Source: an uncultured Shimia sp.
GTDB lineage: Bacteria; Pseudomonadota; Alphaproteobacteria; Rhodobacterales; Rhodobacteraceae
Direction: 5' to 3'
Assembly (NCBI RefSeq): GCF_947493595.1
Contig: NZ_CANLRL010000009.1
Location: forward strand, 124,001-188,000
Length of the DNA: 64,000 nucleotides
Positions 9,288 through 18,985 of this stretch are shown here, piece after piece. Position 1 is the stretch's first letter. Each line of letters opens with the position of its first letter. The position numbers and the translations under genes were made by a program. Below the pieces are notes generated by a model, which made no database searches, had not been told where the DNA came from, and worked only from the letters and a program-made list of their open reading frames with translations.

Positions 9288-10586
9288 ATGCTCAAAGATC
9301 AAGACCGTATCTTTACCAACCTCTACGGTATGCATGACCGCACACTGGCTGGCGCCAAGGCGCGCGGCCATTGGGATGGCACCGCAAAGCTGATCCAGCA
9401 GGGGCGGGATTCGATCATCGACACCATGAAGGCCTCCGGCCTGCGTGGGCGCGGCGGCGCGGGCTTCCCAACCGGTCTGAAGTGGTCTTTCATGCCGAAG
9501 GAAAGCGATGGTCGTCCGGCTTACTTGGTAATCAACGCCGATGAATCTGAGCCCGGCACCTGTAAAGACCGCGAAATCATGCGCCACGATCCGCACACGC
9601 TGATCGAAGGGGCCTTGATTGCCTCTTTCGCGATGAACGCGCACACCTGCTACATCTACATCCGTGGCGAATACATCCGCGAGCGGGAAGCACTACAGGC
9701 CGCGATTGACGAAGCCTATGATGCAGGTCTGCTTGGCAAAAACGCGGCCGGCTCCGGCTGGGACTTTGACCTGTTCCTACATCACGGCGCTGGTGCCTAT
9801 ATCTGCGGTGAAGAAACCGCGTTGTTGGAAAGCCTTGAGGGCAAAAAAGGCATGCCGCGCATGAAACCACCGTTCCCGGCGGGTGCAGGTCTGTATGGCT
9901 GCCCAACCACCGTGAACAACGTGGAATCCATCGCTGTTGTGCCAACCATTCTGCGCCGTGGTGGCGAGTGGTTTGCAGGCTTTGGCCGTCCAAACAACGC
10001 TGGCACCAAGCTGTTTGGCATTTCTGGCCACGTGAACAACCCGTGTGTTGTTGAGGAAGAGATGTCGATCTCCTTTGAGGAGCTGATCGACAAACACTGC
10101 GGCGGCATTCGCGGCGGATGGGACAACCTATTGGCTGTGATCCCGGGCGGCTCGTCGGTGCCTTGTGTGCGTGGCGAGAACATGCGCGATGCGATCATGG
10201 ACTTTGATTATCTGCGCAACGATCTGGGTTCCGGGCTTGGCACCGCTGCGGTGATTGTCATGGACAAGCAGACCGACATCATCAAAGCGATCTGGCGCCT
10301 GTCCAAATTCTACAAACACGAAAGTTGTGGCCAGTGTACCCCGTGTCGCGAAGGCACCGGCTGGATGATGCGTGTAATGGATCGTCTTGTGCGTGGCGAA
10401 GCGCAGATCGACGAGATCGACATGCTGTGGGACGTGACCAAACAGGTCGAAGGCCACACCATCTGTGCTTTGGGCGACGCAGCCGCGTGGCCAATCCAAG
10501 GTTTGATCCGCAATTTCCGCGAGGAAATTGAAGATCGTATCAAAGCCAACAATACCGGGCGCATGGGCGCCTTTGCTGCGGAGTAA
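9288..10586 (+). CDS. nuoF: NADH-quinone oxidoreductase subunit F
   Basis: The 51-kDa NADH-binding subunit, carrying FMN and a 4Fe-4S cluster, 432 residues. [16 protein letters not shown] is the NADH-binding glycine loop, [15 protein letters not shown] the FMN site, and [15 protein letters not shown] with [13 protein letters not shown] supply the four cluster cysteines. This is the electron entry point of complex I in the cytoplasm. Confidence 0.97.
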   Translation: MLKDQDRIFTNLYGMHDRTLAGAKARGHWDGTAKLIQQGRDSIIDTMKASGLRGRGGAGFPTGLKWSFMPKESDGRPAYLVINADESEPGTCKDREIMRHDPHTLIEGALIASFAMNAHTCYIYIRGEYIREREALQAAIDEAYDAGLLGKNAAGSGWDFDLFLHHGAGAYICGEETALLESLEGKKGMPRMKPPFPAGAGLYGCPTTVNNVESIAVVPTILRRGGEWFAGFGRPNNAGTKLFGISGHVNNPCVVEEEMSISFEELIDKHCGGIRGGWDNLLAVIPGGSSVPCVRGENMRDAIMDFDYLRNDLGSGLGTAAVIVMDKQTDIIKAIWRLSKFYKHESCGQCTPCREGTGWMMRVMDRLVRGEAQIDEIDMLWDVTKQVEGHTICALGDAAAWPIQGLIRNFREEIEDRIKANNTGRMGAFAAE

Positions 10587-10595
10587 AAACCAAGA

Positions 10596-10979
10596 ATGCT
10601 CAAGACCAAGTTCACTTGCCAGCGGAAAACGCCAGCCATTGTTGTCGGGTTGCTCATTGCTGCCACGGCACTATCGGGCTGTAGCGGTAACTGGCGTGCG
10701 AGCTTCAAGAGCAAGCGTGACCGCATTGCCTTTGAAGGTTTTGAGTACAAGGCCAAGGCCGATCAGGTTTCCAAAGAAGAACGCGACCATTTTGAGGTGA
10801 TTGTCTCCCGCGCCAACCAAAGTTTGGACGGGGCGCGACAGGCCGGTGGCTATGAGGCCGTCAAATACTGCATCAAAGAATACGGCACCTCAAAAATGGA
10901 TTGGGTGATCGGCCCGGACACAGAAACCATCATCCCTGTGGATGACAAAATCAGACTCGAAGGATACTGCCGCCCGTGA
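10596..10979 (+). CDS. Putative lipoprotein of unknown function in nuo operon
   Basis: 127 residues. A positively charged start and hydrophobic core lead to the lipobox LSGC at about residues 28-31, so it is probably a lipid-anchored envelope protein. The mature part is mostly charged (FKSKRDRIAFEGFEYKAKAD) and contains two cysteines near the end (KYCIKEYG and EGYCRP). It lies 9 bases after nuoF. I do not recognise a domain; similar genes occur at this spot in related genomes as far as I recall. Confidence 0.75.
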   Translation: MLKTKFTCQRKTPAIVVGLLIAATALSGCSGNWRASFKSKRDRIAFEGFEYKAKADQVSKEERDHFEVIVSRANQSLDGARQAGGYEAVKYCIKEYGTSKMDWVIGPDTETIIPVDDKIRLEGYCRP

Positions 10980-11015
10980 TCGGTTATCCGACATATCCCG
11001 GCTGTTATTGCCTAT

Positions 11016-11063
11016 CACAGGGGCTTTTGCCTCTGTCCTCCTTGGCAAAGGGTCCCTTTGCCA
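11016..11063 (+). promoter_or_regulatory. Tandem inverted repeats before the DUF5333-like gene
   Basis: The only gap of any size inside the nuo operon (10980-11082) holds two dyads. The first is an imperfect stem at about 11019-11038 (ACAGGGG / CCTCTGT). The second is a perfect palindrome at 11043-11063: TGGCAAAGGG, one central T, then CCCTTTGCCA. As RNA it could form a long hairpin with a tight loop; as DNA it has the shape of a dimer-binding site. A Shine-Dalgarno AAAGGAG follows at 11069-11075. Confidence 0.55.
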
Positions 11064-11082
11064 TTGTTAAAGGAGTGAGCAA

Positions 11083-11487
11083 ATGATCCGTGTGACATCC
11101 GTTGTTGTGGCTGCAACCCTGGCTTTGAGTGGCGCAACCGCCGCCAAGCCGCCTCTGCGTGAGGTGAAGGAAATAAGCGATCCATTGTATTGGGCGTTGG
11201 TGGCCTATGAACTCAGCGAACACTGCGACACCATCGAGCCGCGCAAGCTCAAAGGTGTGGCTGATGGCTGGGGATTGGTGCGCAAGGCGCGCAAGCTTGG
11301 CTATACCGACGAAGAAATCAAAGCATTCATCAAGTCGGACGAAGAGAAAGAGCGCATGCGCCAACGTGGCGATGCCTTTTTGCAGCACAAAGGTGTCTCT
11401 TTGGACGATCCGGAATCTGTCTGTGCGCTTGGTCGCGCGGAAATCGAACGAAACAGCGCGATCGGCGTGTATTTGAGGGCGAAATAA
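11083..11487 (+). CDS. DUF5333-like secreted protein in nuo operon
   Basis: 134 residues. An N-terminal signal peptide (MIRVTSVVVAATLALSGATAA, cleavage expected near residue 21) predicts export. The mature helical protein has two cysteines (SEHCDTIEP and ESVCALGRAEIE). It matches my memory of the rhodobacterial DUF5333 family; no function is known to me. It follows a 103-base gap with a palindrome and has its own good ribosome-binding site, and it ends 3 bases before nuoG. Confidence 0.8.
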   Translation: MIRVTSVVVAATLALSGATAAKPPLREVKEISDPLYWALVAYELSEHCDTIEPRKLKGVADGWGLVRKARKLGYTDEEIKAFIKSDEEKERMRQRGDAFLQHKGVSLDDPESVCALGRAEIERNSAIGVYLRAK

Positions 11488-11490
11488 GCG

Positions 11491-13503
11491 ATGTCTGACC
11501 TCCGCAAGATCATCATCGACGAGACCGAAGTCGAGGTAGAGGGCGCGATGACCCTGATCCAGGCCTGTGAAGAAGCAGGCGTGGAAATCCCGCGCTTCTG
11601 CTATCACGAGCGCCTGTCGATTGCCGGTAACTGCCGTATGTGTCTTGTTGAGGTTGTTGGCGGTCCGCCTAAGCCTGCCGCGTCCTGCGCCATGCAGGTG
11701 CGTGATCTGCGCCCCGGTCCCGAAGGCCAGCCACCGGTGGTGAAAACCAACTCACCCATGGTGAAAAAGGCGCGTGAAGGCGTGATGGAATTCATGCTGA
11801 TCAACCACCCGCTGGATTGCCCGATCTGCGATCAGGGCGGCGAGTGTGATCTTCAGGACCAGGCCATGGCCTATGGCATCAGCGAAAATCGCTTCAAGGA
11901 GGGCAAACGCGCGGTGGATGACCTGGACCTCGGTCCGCTTGTGTCCACCACAATGACGCGCTGCATTTCCTGCACCCGCTGTGTGCGTTTCACCACCGAA
12001 GTTGCGGGCATCACCCAGATGGGCCAGACTGGTCGTGGTGAAGATGCGGAAATCACCAGCTATCTGAACCAGACTTTGGACAGCAACCTGCAGGGTAACA
12101 TCATCGACCTGTGCCCAGTTGGCGCGTTGACCTCCAAGCCCTATAGCTTCACCGCCCGTCCTTGGGAGTTGACCAAGACAGAAACCATCGACGTGATGGA
12201 CGCGCTTGGCTCCAACATCCGTGTGGACACAAAAGGCCGTGAAGTGATGCGGATCCTACCGCGCAACCACGATGGCGTGAACGAAGAGTGGATTTCTGAC
12301 AAAACCCGTTTTGTTTGGGATGGCCTGCGTCGTCAGCGTCTGGACCAACCTTACGTGCGTGTGGACGGCAAGCTGAAGCCCGCCACGTGGGGTGAGGCGC
12401 TGTCCGCCGCCGCTGACGTGATGAAAGGCAAAAAGGTAGCTGCGCTGGTCGGCGATCTGGCCCCAACCGAAGCGGTCTTTGCTCTAAAGCAGTTGGTTGA
12501 AGGCCTCGAAGGCTCCATCGAATGCCGCACCAACGGTGCGCCGCTGCCTGCGGATAATCGTTCGGCCTATGTAGGCAACGCTTCTATCGAAGACATCGAT
12601 ACCGCAAAAGAAATCTACCTGATTGGCACTAACCCGCGCGACGAAGCGCCGGTGCTGAATGCCCGTATTCGTAAGGCATGGACCAAAGGTGCCAACGTCA
12701 CCGTAATTGGCCAGTCTGACATGGATCTGACCTATGACTATGCCATGGCCGGTCCGGGTCGTTCCCCACTGGCGAAACTGGCGGCCACTGCTGAGCCAAA
12801 AGACGGCGTGGTGGTGATTGTTGGTCAGGGTGCGCTTGGTGAAGGCGACGCCGTTGCGGTACTGAGCCAGTGTATGGCTGCCTCCGAGAAGATGGGCGGC
12901 AAGATGCTGGTGTTGCACACCGCTGCTTCCCGTGTTGGAGCGCTGGATGTAGGCGCCGTGACCGAAGGCGGAATGACCAAAGCACTTGAAGGCGCGGAAG
13001 TGGTGTTCAATCTTGGTGCCGACGAAGTCGAAATTGGCGAAGGCCCGATTGTGATCTATCAGGGCAGCCACGGCGATCGCGGTGCCCACCGCGCAGACGT
13101 GATCCTGCCAGCGGCGGCATATACCGAAGAAAACGGCCTGTTTGTGAACACCGAAGGTCGTCCTCAACTGGCCATGCGCGCCGGTTTTGCACCGGGCCAG
13201 GCCAAAGAGAACTGGGCGATCTTGCGAGCGCTGAGCGCTGAACTGGATGCGCCATTGGCTTATGATAGTCTCGCGCAGCTGCGTCAGGCACTGGTGGCCG
13301 CGGTGCCGCACCTCAAACAGATCGATCAGTTTGTCGAAAACGAGTGGCAACCGATTGCGCCAATCGAGCTGAAAAAAGGCCGCTTTCCAGCGGTCGTCAC
13401 CGACTTCTACCTGACCAACCCCATTGCACGCGCCAGCACGCTGATGGCAGAACTCTCTGCCGCAGCCAAAGCGCGCAACAATGCCAAAATCGCTGCGGAA
13501 TAA
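11491..13503 (+). CDS. nuoG: NADH-quinone oxidoreductase subunit G
   Basis: The 75-kDa Fe-S subunit of complex I, 670 residues, with the shorter mitochondrial/alphaproteobacterial architecture. A ferredoxin-like N-terminus has [17 protein letters not shown] (2Fe-2S), then [17 protein letters not shown] and [12 protein letters not shown] for 4Fe-4S clusters, followed by [16 protein letters not shown]. The C-terminal molybdopterin-oxidoreductase-like domain is retained without an evident cofactor site. Confidence 0.97.
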   Translation: MSDLRKIIIDETEVEVEGAMTLIQACEEAGVEIPRFCYHERLSIAGNCRMCLVEVVGGPPKPAASCAMQVRDLRPGPEGQPPVVKTNSPMVKKAREGVMEFMLINHPLDCPICDQGGECDLQDQAMAYGISENRFKEGKRAVDDLDLGPLVSTTMTRCISCTRCVRFTTEVAGITQMGQTGRGEDAEITSYLNQTLDSNLQGNIIDLCPVGALTSKPYSFTARPWELTKTETIDVMDALGSNIRVDTKGREVMRILPRNHDGVNEEWISDKTRFVWDGLRRQRLDQPYVRVDGKLKPATWGEALSAAADVMKGKKVAALVGDLAPTEAVFALKQLVEGLEGSIECRTNGAPLPADNRSAYVGNASIEDIDTAKEIYLIGTNPRDEAPVLNARIRKAWTKGANVTVIGQSDMDLTYDYAMAGPGRSPLAKLAATAEPKDGVVVIVGQGALGEGDAVAVLSQCMAASEKMGGKMLVLHTAASRVGALDVGAVTEGGMTKALEGAEVVFNLGADEVEIGEGPIVIYQGSHGDRGAHRADVILPAAAYTEENGLFVNTEGRPQLAMRAGFAPGQAKENWAILRALSAELDAPLAYDSLAQLRQALVAAVPHLKQIDQFVENEWQPIAPIELKKGRFPAVVTDFYLTNPIARASTLMAELSAAAKARNNAKIAAE

Positions 13504-13512
13504 GCCAAACGA

Positions 13513-13929
13513 ATGACCTTCACGCGCCCTCATATCCTGCTTGCTTCGGCCGCTTTGGCCGGGCTGTCGGCCTGCACCCCGCAGCCCGAAACGGATGTGA
13601 TGCGTGAGGAGGTGGTATTTGAACCGAAATACGCAGGCGTGGACACCCGCCTGCTGGAAGGCGATCTGGTGAATTTTCACGTCGCAATGACCGGCGCACG
13701 GGACGAAAGTGACGTGCATGCATACGCGGAATGTGCAGCGGCACAATATGCGCTCATTCGTGGCTTCGGCTTTGCCCGCCATGTGCGCACAACAACAGAT
13801 AATCAGGGCGACCTGTGGTCGGGAGATGCAGTTTACACCATCTCCGCCGCTTTGCCCCGTGGTCTCAAGACAATTGACGCTGAAGTCATTGTCGCGAACT
13901 GCGAAGACAACGGAATACCTACGGTGTGA
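13513..13929 (+). CDS. Putative lipoprotein of unknown function in nuo operon
   Basis: 138 residues with a signal peptide and lipobox LSAC (about residues 18-21), predicting a lipid-anchored envelope protein. The mature part is mainly beta-like and has paired cysteines (AYAECAAAQYAL and VANCEDNGIP). It lies 9 bases after nuoG and 6 bases before nuoH. No known domain was recognised. It is the second lipoprotein-like gene among the accessory genes of this operon. Confidence 0.77.
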   Translation: MTFTRPHILLASAALAGLSACTPQPETDVMREEVVFEPKYAGVDTRLLEGDLVNFHVAMTGARDESDVHAYAECAAAQYALIRGFGFARHVRTTTDNQGDLWSGDAVYTISAALPRGLKTIDAEVIVANCEDNGIPTV

Positions 13930-13935
13930 GGACCC

Positions 13936-14976
13936 ATGACTGAATTCTTTACCACCACGAACCTCGGCATTTTGCTCCTGACTTTGGGGCAGGTGCTGGC
14001 GGTTGTCGTGCCGCTTTTGGTGGCGCTGGCATTCCTGCTTTACGCTGACCGGAAAATCTGGGCGGCTGTACAGCTGCGCCGGGGCCCCAATGTTGTGGGC
14101 GTCTTTGGCCTGCTGCAAAGCTTTGCTGACTTCATCAAATACGCGGTGAAAGAGATCGTCTATCCAGCAGGCTCGGACAAAGTGGTCTTCCTGCTCGCCC
14201 CAATGGTCAGCCTGGTCATGGCGCTGATCGCCTGGGCTGTGATCCCGTTTAATGACGGCTGGGTGGTGTCTGACATCAACGTTGCCATTCTCTATGTGAT
14301 GGCGGTCAGCTCGCTGGAAGTTTACGGCGTGATCATGGGCGGTTGGGCCTCCAACTCCAAATACCCGTTCTTGGGATCCCTGCGCTCCGCAGCGCAGATG
14401 ATCTCTTACGAAGTGTCCTTGGGCTTGATCATCATCGGTGTGATCATCACCACCGGCTCGATGAACTTCGGTGACATCGTGAACGCACAAGACGGCAACT
14501 ACGGCATCTTCAGCTGGTATTGGCTGCCACACTTCCCGATGATGTTCCTCTTCTTGATCTCGGCCATGGCGGAAACCAACCGCCCACCGTTTGACCTTCC
14601 CGAAGCGGAATCTGAACTGGTGGCAGGTTATCAGGTGGAATACTCCTCCACCCCGTTCCTGCTGTTCATGATTGGCGAATATGTGGCCATCGTGCTGATG
14701 TGTGCACTGGTGTCGCTGCTGTTCCTTGGCGGTTGGCTCTCCCCAATCCCCGGCCTGCCTGACGGCATCGTTTGGATGCTGCTGAAGATCTGTTTTGTGT
14801 TCTTCATCTTCTCGATGGTGAAAGCCATCTCCCCGCGCTACCGCTACGACCAGCTGATGCGCATCGGTTGGAAAGTCTTCCTGCCCATGTCCCTCGTTTG
14901 GGTTGTGCTGGTGTCGTTCCTTGCGAAATTTGAACTTTTCGGCGGTGCCTATGCCCGCTGGGCCATCGGAGGCTGA
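13936..14976 (+). CDS. nuoH: NADH-quinone oxidoreductase subunit H
   Basis: Membrane subunit joining the peripheral arm and quinone tunnel to the proton-pumping arm; 346 residues with about eight transmembrane helices. [19 protein letters not shown] and [21 protein letters not shown] are the two diagnostic family signatures, the second with the conserved acidic residues near the quinone channel. It ends 1 base before nuoI. Confidence 0.97.
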   Translation: MTEFFTTTNLGILLLTLGQVLAVVVPLLVALAFLLYADRKIWAAVQLRRGPNVVGVFGLLQSFADFIKYAVKEIVYPAGSDKVVFLLAPMVSLVMALIAWAVIPFNDGWVVSDINVAILYVMAVSSLEVYGVIMGGWASNSKYPFLGSLRSAAQMISYEVSLGLIIIGVIITTGSMNFGDIVNAQDGNYGIFSWYWLPHFPMMFLFLISAMAETNRPPFDLPEAESELVAGYQVEYSSTPFLLFMIGEYVAIVLMCALVSLLFLGGWLSPIPGLPDGIVWMLLKICFVFFIFSMVKAISPRYRYDQLMRIGWKVFLPMSLVWVVLVSFLAKFELFGGAYARWAIGG

Positions 14977-14977
14977 T

Positions 14978-15472
14978 ATGACGGCAATCGACTACAAACG
15001 CGCCGCTGGCTACTTCCTGCTGAAGGACTTCTTGGGCGGCTTCAAACTGGGCATGAAGTACTTCTTCAAGCCTAAGGCCACCGTGAACTACCCACACGAA
15101 AAAGGCCCGCTGTCTCCACGTTTCCGCGGCGAACACGCCCTGCGTCGCTATCCAAACGGCGAAGAGCGCTGCATTGCCTGTAAACTGTGTGAAGCGATTT
15201 GTCCGGCACAGGCGATTACGATTGACGCGGAACCGCGCGAAGATGGCTCCCGCCGCACTACCCGCTATGACATCGACATGACCAAATGCATCTACTGCGG
15301 TTTCTGTCAGGAAGCTTGCCCAGTGGACGCGATTGTCGAAGGGCCAAACTTCGAATTTGCCACCGAGACCCGCGAAGAGCTGTTCTACGACAAAGAGAAG
15401 CTTCTGGAAAACGGCGCCCGCTGGGAAGCCGAGATCGCGCGCAATCTCGAAATCGACGCGCCATACCGCTGA
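14978..15472 (+). CDS. nuoI: NADH-quinone oxidoreductase subunit I
   Basis: The 23-kDa ferredoxin-like subunit holding two 4Fe-4S clusters (N6a and N6b) in the peripheral arm. From ATG 14978, one base after the nuoH stop and preceded by CGGAGG, it is 164 residues. Cluster motifs are [18 protein letters not shown] and [18 protein letters not shown]. An upstream extension of the frame overlaps nuoH and is not likely coding. Confidence 0.97.
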   Translation: MTAIDYKRAAGYFLLKDFLGGFKLGMKYFFKPKATVNYPHEKGPLSPRFRGEHALRRYPNGEERCIACKLCEAICPAQAITIDAEPREDGSRRTTRYDIDMTKCIYCGFCQEACPVDAIVEGPNFEFATETREELFYDKEKLLENGARWEAEIARNLEIDAPYR

Positions 15473-15489
15473 GTTAGGAACCTAGGACC

Positions 15490-15897
15490 ATGAGCGACAG
15501 CAAAAACCCATATCAGGCGATGTTCGCCCAGTATCAGGAGATGGCGAAATCCTTCAATCCTGCGCTGGAATCGTTCACGCCCAAAGGGTTTGAGGCGCTC
15601 TGGCCCACCATGCCCAAAGACGTCATGGAGATGTTTTTTGGCAACTCGATGAACAAAGGCGGCTTGGATGCCAAGACCCGCCTGCTGCTGACCCTTGGCG
15701 CGCTCACTATGCTGGGTGCACAAGGAGACGCTCAAATCCGCCTCACGCTTCGCCATTTGGTGGAGGTTGGGGCCACAAAACAAGAAATCGTGGAGACCAT
15801 CGGCCAAATGTCGATGTTCGCCGGTATTCCCGCCACCACCCGCGCCATGGAACTGGTGCAAGAGGTTCTGGCGGACAAAGAGGGAAGTGACACATGA
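15490..15897 (+). CDS. Carboxymuconolactone-decarboxylase-fold protein without cysteines, in nuo operon
   Basis: 135 residues. [15 protein letters not shown], then [18 protein letters not shown] and [17 protein letters not shown], is the all-helical CMD/AhpD pattern. The protein contains no cysteine at all, so the CxxC peroxidase chemistry of AhpD is impossible; a gamma-carboxymuconolactone decarboxylase-type or purely structural role remains open. It lies between nuoI and nuoJ and overlaps nuoJ (ATGA), so it is cotranslated with complex I. Confidence 0.82.
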   Translation: MSDSKNPYQAMFAQYQEMAKSFNPALESFTPKGFEALWPTMPKDVMEMFFGNSMNKGGLDAKTRLLLTLGALTMLGAQGDAQIRLTLRHLVEVGATKQEIVETIGQMSMFAGIPATTRAMELVQEVLADKEGSDT

Positions 15898-16502
15898 CCA
15901 TCGCGGATTATGCATTTTGGTTGTTTTCGATCTGTGTGATCGTTGGCGGCTTCTGCACCGTCATCAGCCGCAACCCGGTGCACTCGGTGCTCTGGTTGAT
16001 CATGGCGTTTCTAAGCGCCGCCGGGCTGTTTGTTTTGCTGGGCGCAGAGTTTGTCGCGATGCTGTTGATCATTGTCTATGTGGGCGCGGTTGCTGTGCTC
16101 TTCCTGTTTGTGGTGATGATGCTGGATGTCGACTTTGCCGAGCTGAAAGCGGGCATGGCGCAATACCTACCGCTCTCGCTGCTGATTGGTGCAATCCTGC
16201 TTATGCAACTGGGCATCGTATTTGGTCCTTGGGAATTTGCCGACACGGCGCAAAGCCTGCGCGCAGCCCCCACTCCAACCGACACCCACAACACCGCGGC
16301 TCTGGGCCTGATCCTGTATGATCAGTACTTCCTGCTGTTCCAACTGTCCGGCCTGATCCTGTTGGTTGCAATGATTGGTGCAATTGTTCTGACGCTGCGC
16401 CACCGCAAAGACGTGAAGCGTCAGAATGTGCTGGAGCAGATGTGGCGCGACCCAGCGGACGCGATGGAATTGAAAGACGTAAAACCGGGGCAGGGGCTCT
16501 AA
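15894..16502 (+). CDS. nuoJ: NADH-quinone oxidoreductase subunit J
   Basis: Membrane-arm subunit of complex I, 202 residues, five predicted transmembrane helices. [20 protein letters not shown] and [21 protein letters not shown], with the pi-bulge glycine helix, are the family signatures. The start overlaps the CMD-fold gene. Confidence 0.96.
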   Translation: MTIADYAFWLFSICVIVGGFCTVISRNPVHSVLWLIMAFLSAAGLFVLLGAEFVAMLLIIVYVGAVAVLFLFVVMMLDVDFAELKAGMAQYLPLSLLIGAILLMQLGIVFGPWEFADTAQSLRAAPTPTDTHNTAALGLILYDQYFLLFQLSGLILLVAMIGAIVLTLRHRKDVKRQNVLEQMWRDPADAMELKDVKPGQGL

Positions 16503-16540
16503 GCCCGCCTGAAGAGATAAAAAGAACCGAGGGACCAAAT

Positions 16541-16846
16541 ATGATTGGTTTGGAACACTACCTAGGCGTGGCGGCGACGCTCTTCGTCATCGGCATTTTC
16601 GGCCTCTTCCTGAACCGGAAGAACATCATCATTCTGTTGATGTCGATTGAACTCATCCTGCTGTCTGTGAACATCAACCTGGTGGCGTTTTCGTCCTTCC
16701 TGGGCGATCTCACCGGACAGGTCTTCGCGCTGTTTGTGATGACCGTGGCGGCCGCAGAAGCCGCCATTGGCCTCGCGATCCTGGTCTCCTTCTTCCGCAA
16801 CCGTGGTTCGATTGCGGTCGAAGACGTCAACGTGATGAAAGGCTAA
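16541..16846 (+). CDS. nuoK: NADH-quinone oxidoreductase subunit K
   Basis: A small membrane-arm subunit of 101 residues with three transmembrane helices. [21 protein letters not shown] and [18 protein letters not shown] carry the two buried glutamates of the proton path. Start ATG 16541 is preceded by GAGGGA; the frame upstream of this ATG overlaps nuoJ and is not used. Confidence 0.96.
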   Translation: MIGLEHYLGVAATLFVIGIFGLFLNRKNIIILLMSIELILLSVNINLVAFSSFLGDLTGQVFALFVMTVAAAEAAIGLAILVSFFRNRGSIAVEDVNVMKG

Positions 16847-16852
16847 GCGATC

Positions 16853-18985
16853 ATGGAAACGTTTATTCTCTTTGGGCCGCTGGTTGGCGCCCTGATTGCT
16901 GGGTTCGGTTGGCGGTTAATCGGTGAAAAAGCCGCGCAATACCTGACAACCGCGATCTTGTTCTGGGCCTGTCTGCTGAGCTGGATTGTGTTCCTTGGCC
17001 TTGACGCCTCGCAGGTCAAACAAATCCATGTGTTGGATTTCATCCAATCCGGTCACCTCGACACCGCGTGGTCCATCCGCGTGGATCGTCTGACTGCGAT
17101 CATGTTGATTGTGGTGACCTCGGTCTCGGCCCTCGTGCACCTCTACTCCATTGGCTACATGGCGCATGACGAGCATTGGACAGAGGACGAGAACTACAAG
17201 GCGCGTTTCTTCGCCTACCTGTCTTTCTTCACCTTCACCATGTTGATGCTTGTGACTGCGGATAACCTCCTGCAGATGTTCTTCGGCTGGGAAGGCGTGG
17301 GCGTCGCGTCTTACTTGCTCATTGGCTTCTACTACAAAAAGCCATCTGCCAACGCTGCCGCGATCAAAGCGTTTGTGGTCAACCGCGTGGGCGACTTTGG
17401 CTTCCTGCTCGGCATCTTCGCGATCTACATGCTGACAGACAGCATCAAGTTTGACGACATCTTCGCCGCTGCACCGGCACTGGCCGAAATGGAGTTGCAC
17501 TTCTTGTGGCGCGACTGGAACGCGGCCAACCTGATTGCCTTCCTGCTATTCATTGGTGCAATGGGCAAATCGGCGCAACTTTTTCTGCACACATGGTTGC
17601 CGGACGCGATGGAAGGCCCCACCCCAGTGTCTGCCCTGATCCACGCCGCGACGATGGTAACCGCAGGTGTCTTCCTGGTATCGCGCATGTCGCCACTGAT
17701 CGAATACGCCGGTGACACCAAAGCGTTTATCGTTTTCATCGGTGCTTCAACCGCCTTTGTCGCAGCAACCATCGGCCTTGTGCAAAACGACATCAAACGC
17801 GTGATCGCCTATTCCACAATGTCCCAGCTGGGCTACATGTTTGTGGCCGCTGGTGTTGGTGTTTACTCCGCCGCGATGTTCCACCTCTTCACCCACGCCT
17901 TCTTCAAGGCAATGCTCTTCCTGGGCGCGGGCTCGGTGATCCACGCGATGCACCACGAGCAGGACATGCGCAACTATGGTGGTCTGCGTAAGAAGATTCC
18001 CTATACCTACTGGGCGATGATGATTGGAACGCTGGCGATCACCGGCGTTGGCATCCCGCTCACGCACATCGGCTTTGCTGGTTTCCTCTCGAAAGATGCG
18101 ATCATCGAAAGCGCATGGGCAGGCACCGCAGGCGGTTACGGCTTCTGGATGTTGGTCATCGCTGCGCTGTTCACCAGCTTCTACAGCTGGCGCCTGATTT
18201 TCCTGACCTTCTATGGCGAAGCCCGTGGCAACAAGCACACCCATGATCATGCGCATGAAAGCCCTATGGTCATGCTGATCCCGCTGGGCGTACTCTCGCT
18301 GGGCGCGATCTTTGCTGGGATGATCTGGTTTGGCTCCTTCTTTGGTGACCACGACACTGTGAATAAATTCTACGGCGTGCCGTCGCACCATGCTGAAAGC
18401 AGCGAAGGCCACGGCGAAGAAGCTTCTCATGGGGATGACCACGCGAAAGACGATGCACACGGTGACGACCATGCTGCAACGCATGACGATCCAAGCCATG
18501 CTGCTGTGAAAGCCGCGCACCACGGCGAAGCGCCGAAAGGCGCGGTCTTTACGCACCCTGACAACCACGTGATGGATGACGCGCACCATGCCCCGAAATG
18601 GGTCAAGATCAGCCCCTTCATCGCGATGGTCATCGGTCTGGTCTTTGCGCTGTGGTTCTATATTTGGAACCCATCTATGCCAGCACGTTTGGCAGCAGCA
18701 CAACGTCCACTTTACTTGTTCTTGTTGAACAAGTGGTACTTTGATGAAGCCTATGACTTCCTGTTTGTGCGTCCGGCAGCTGCCATCGGCCGTTTCCTAT
18801 GGAAACGCGGTGACGGTGACGTGATCGACGGCTCCCTAAATGGTGTGGCTATGGGCTTTGTGCCTTGGGTCACCCGTCTCGCAGGCCGCGCCCAGACTGG
18901 CTACGTCTTTACCTATGCCCTTGCCATGGTGATCGGCATCGTTGCCCTCATCACCTTGATGACGCTCAGCGGAGGAGCGCACTAA
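16853..18985 (+). CDS. nuoL: NADH-quinone oxidoreductase subunit L
   Basis: The distal antiporter-like proton-pumping subunit, 710 residues, with the long lateral helix at the C-terminus. [42 protein letters not shown] and [13 protein letters not shown] are classic. Between about residues 460 and 580 is a hydrophilic insert very rich in His, Asp and Glu ([27 protein letters not shown]), which would face an aqueous side and could bind metal. The stop overlaps nuoM (TAATG). Confidence 0.97.
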   Translation: METFILFGPLVGALIAGFGWRLIGEKAAQYLTTAILFWACLLSWIVFLGLDASQVKQIHVLDFIQSGHLDTAWSIRVDRLTAIMLIVVTSVSALVHLYSIGYMAHDEHWTEDENYKARFFAYLSFFTFTMLMLVTADNLLQMFFGWEGVGVASYLLIGFYYKKPSANAAAIKAFVVNRVGDFGFLLGIFAIYMLTDSIKFDDIFAAAPALAEMELHFLWRDWNAANLIAFLLFIGAMGKSAQLFLHTWLPDAMEGPTPVSALIHAATMVTAGVFLVSRMSPLIEYAGDTKAFIVFIGASTAFVAATIGLVQNDIKRVIAYSTMSQLGYMFVAAGVGVYSAAMFHLFTHAFFKAMLFLGAGSVIHAMHHEQDMRNYGGLRKKIPYTYWAMMIGTLAITGVGIPLTHIGFAGFLSKDAIIESAWAGTAGGYGFWMLVIAALFTSFYSWRLIFLTFYGEARGNKHTHDHAHESPMVMLIPLGVLSLGAIFAGMIWFGSFFGDHDTVNKFYGVPSHHAESSEGHGEEASHGDDHAKDDAHGDDHAATHDDPSHAAVKAAHHGEAPKGAVFTHPDNHVMDDAHHAPKWVKISPFIAMVIGLVFALWFYIWNPSMPARLAAAQRPLYLFLLNKWYFDEAYDFLFVRPAAAIGRFLWKRGDGDVIDGSLNGVAMGFVPWVTRLAGRAQTGYVFTYALAMVIGIVALITLMTLSGGAH

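Noticed and set aside
7904-9295. 463-codon minus-strand frame opposite nuoE
   Set aside because: Antisense to a clear NuoE and an accessory gene; low-complexity composition reflects the lysine/alanine-rich tail on the other strand.
12484-14532. Long open frame of 682 codons on the minus strand opposite nuoG-nuoH
   Set aside because: It runs antisense to clear complex I genes, has the skewed composition of a shadow frame and no recognisable motif.
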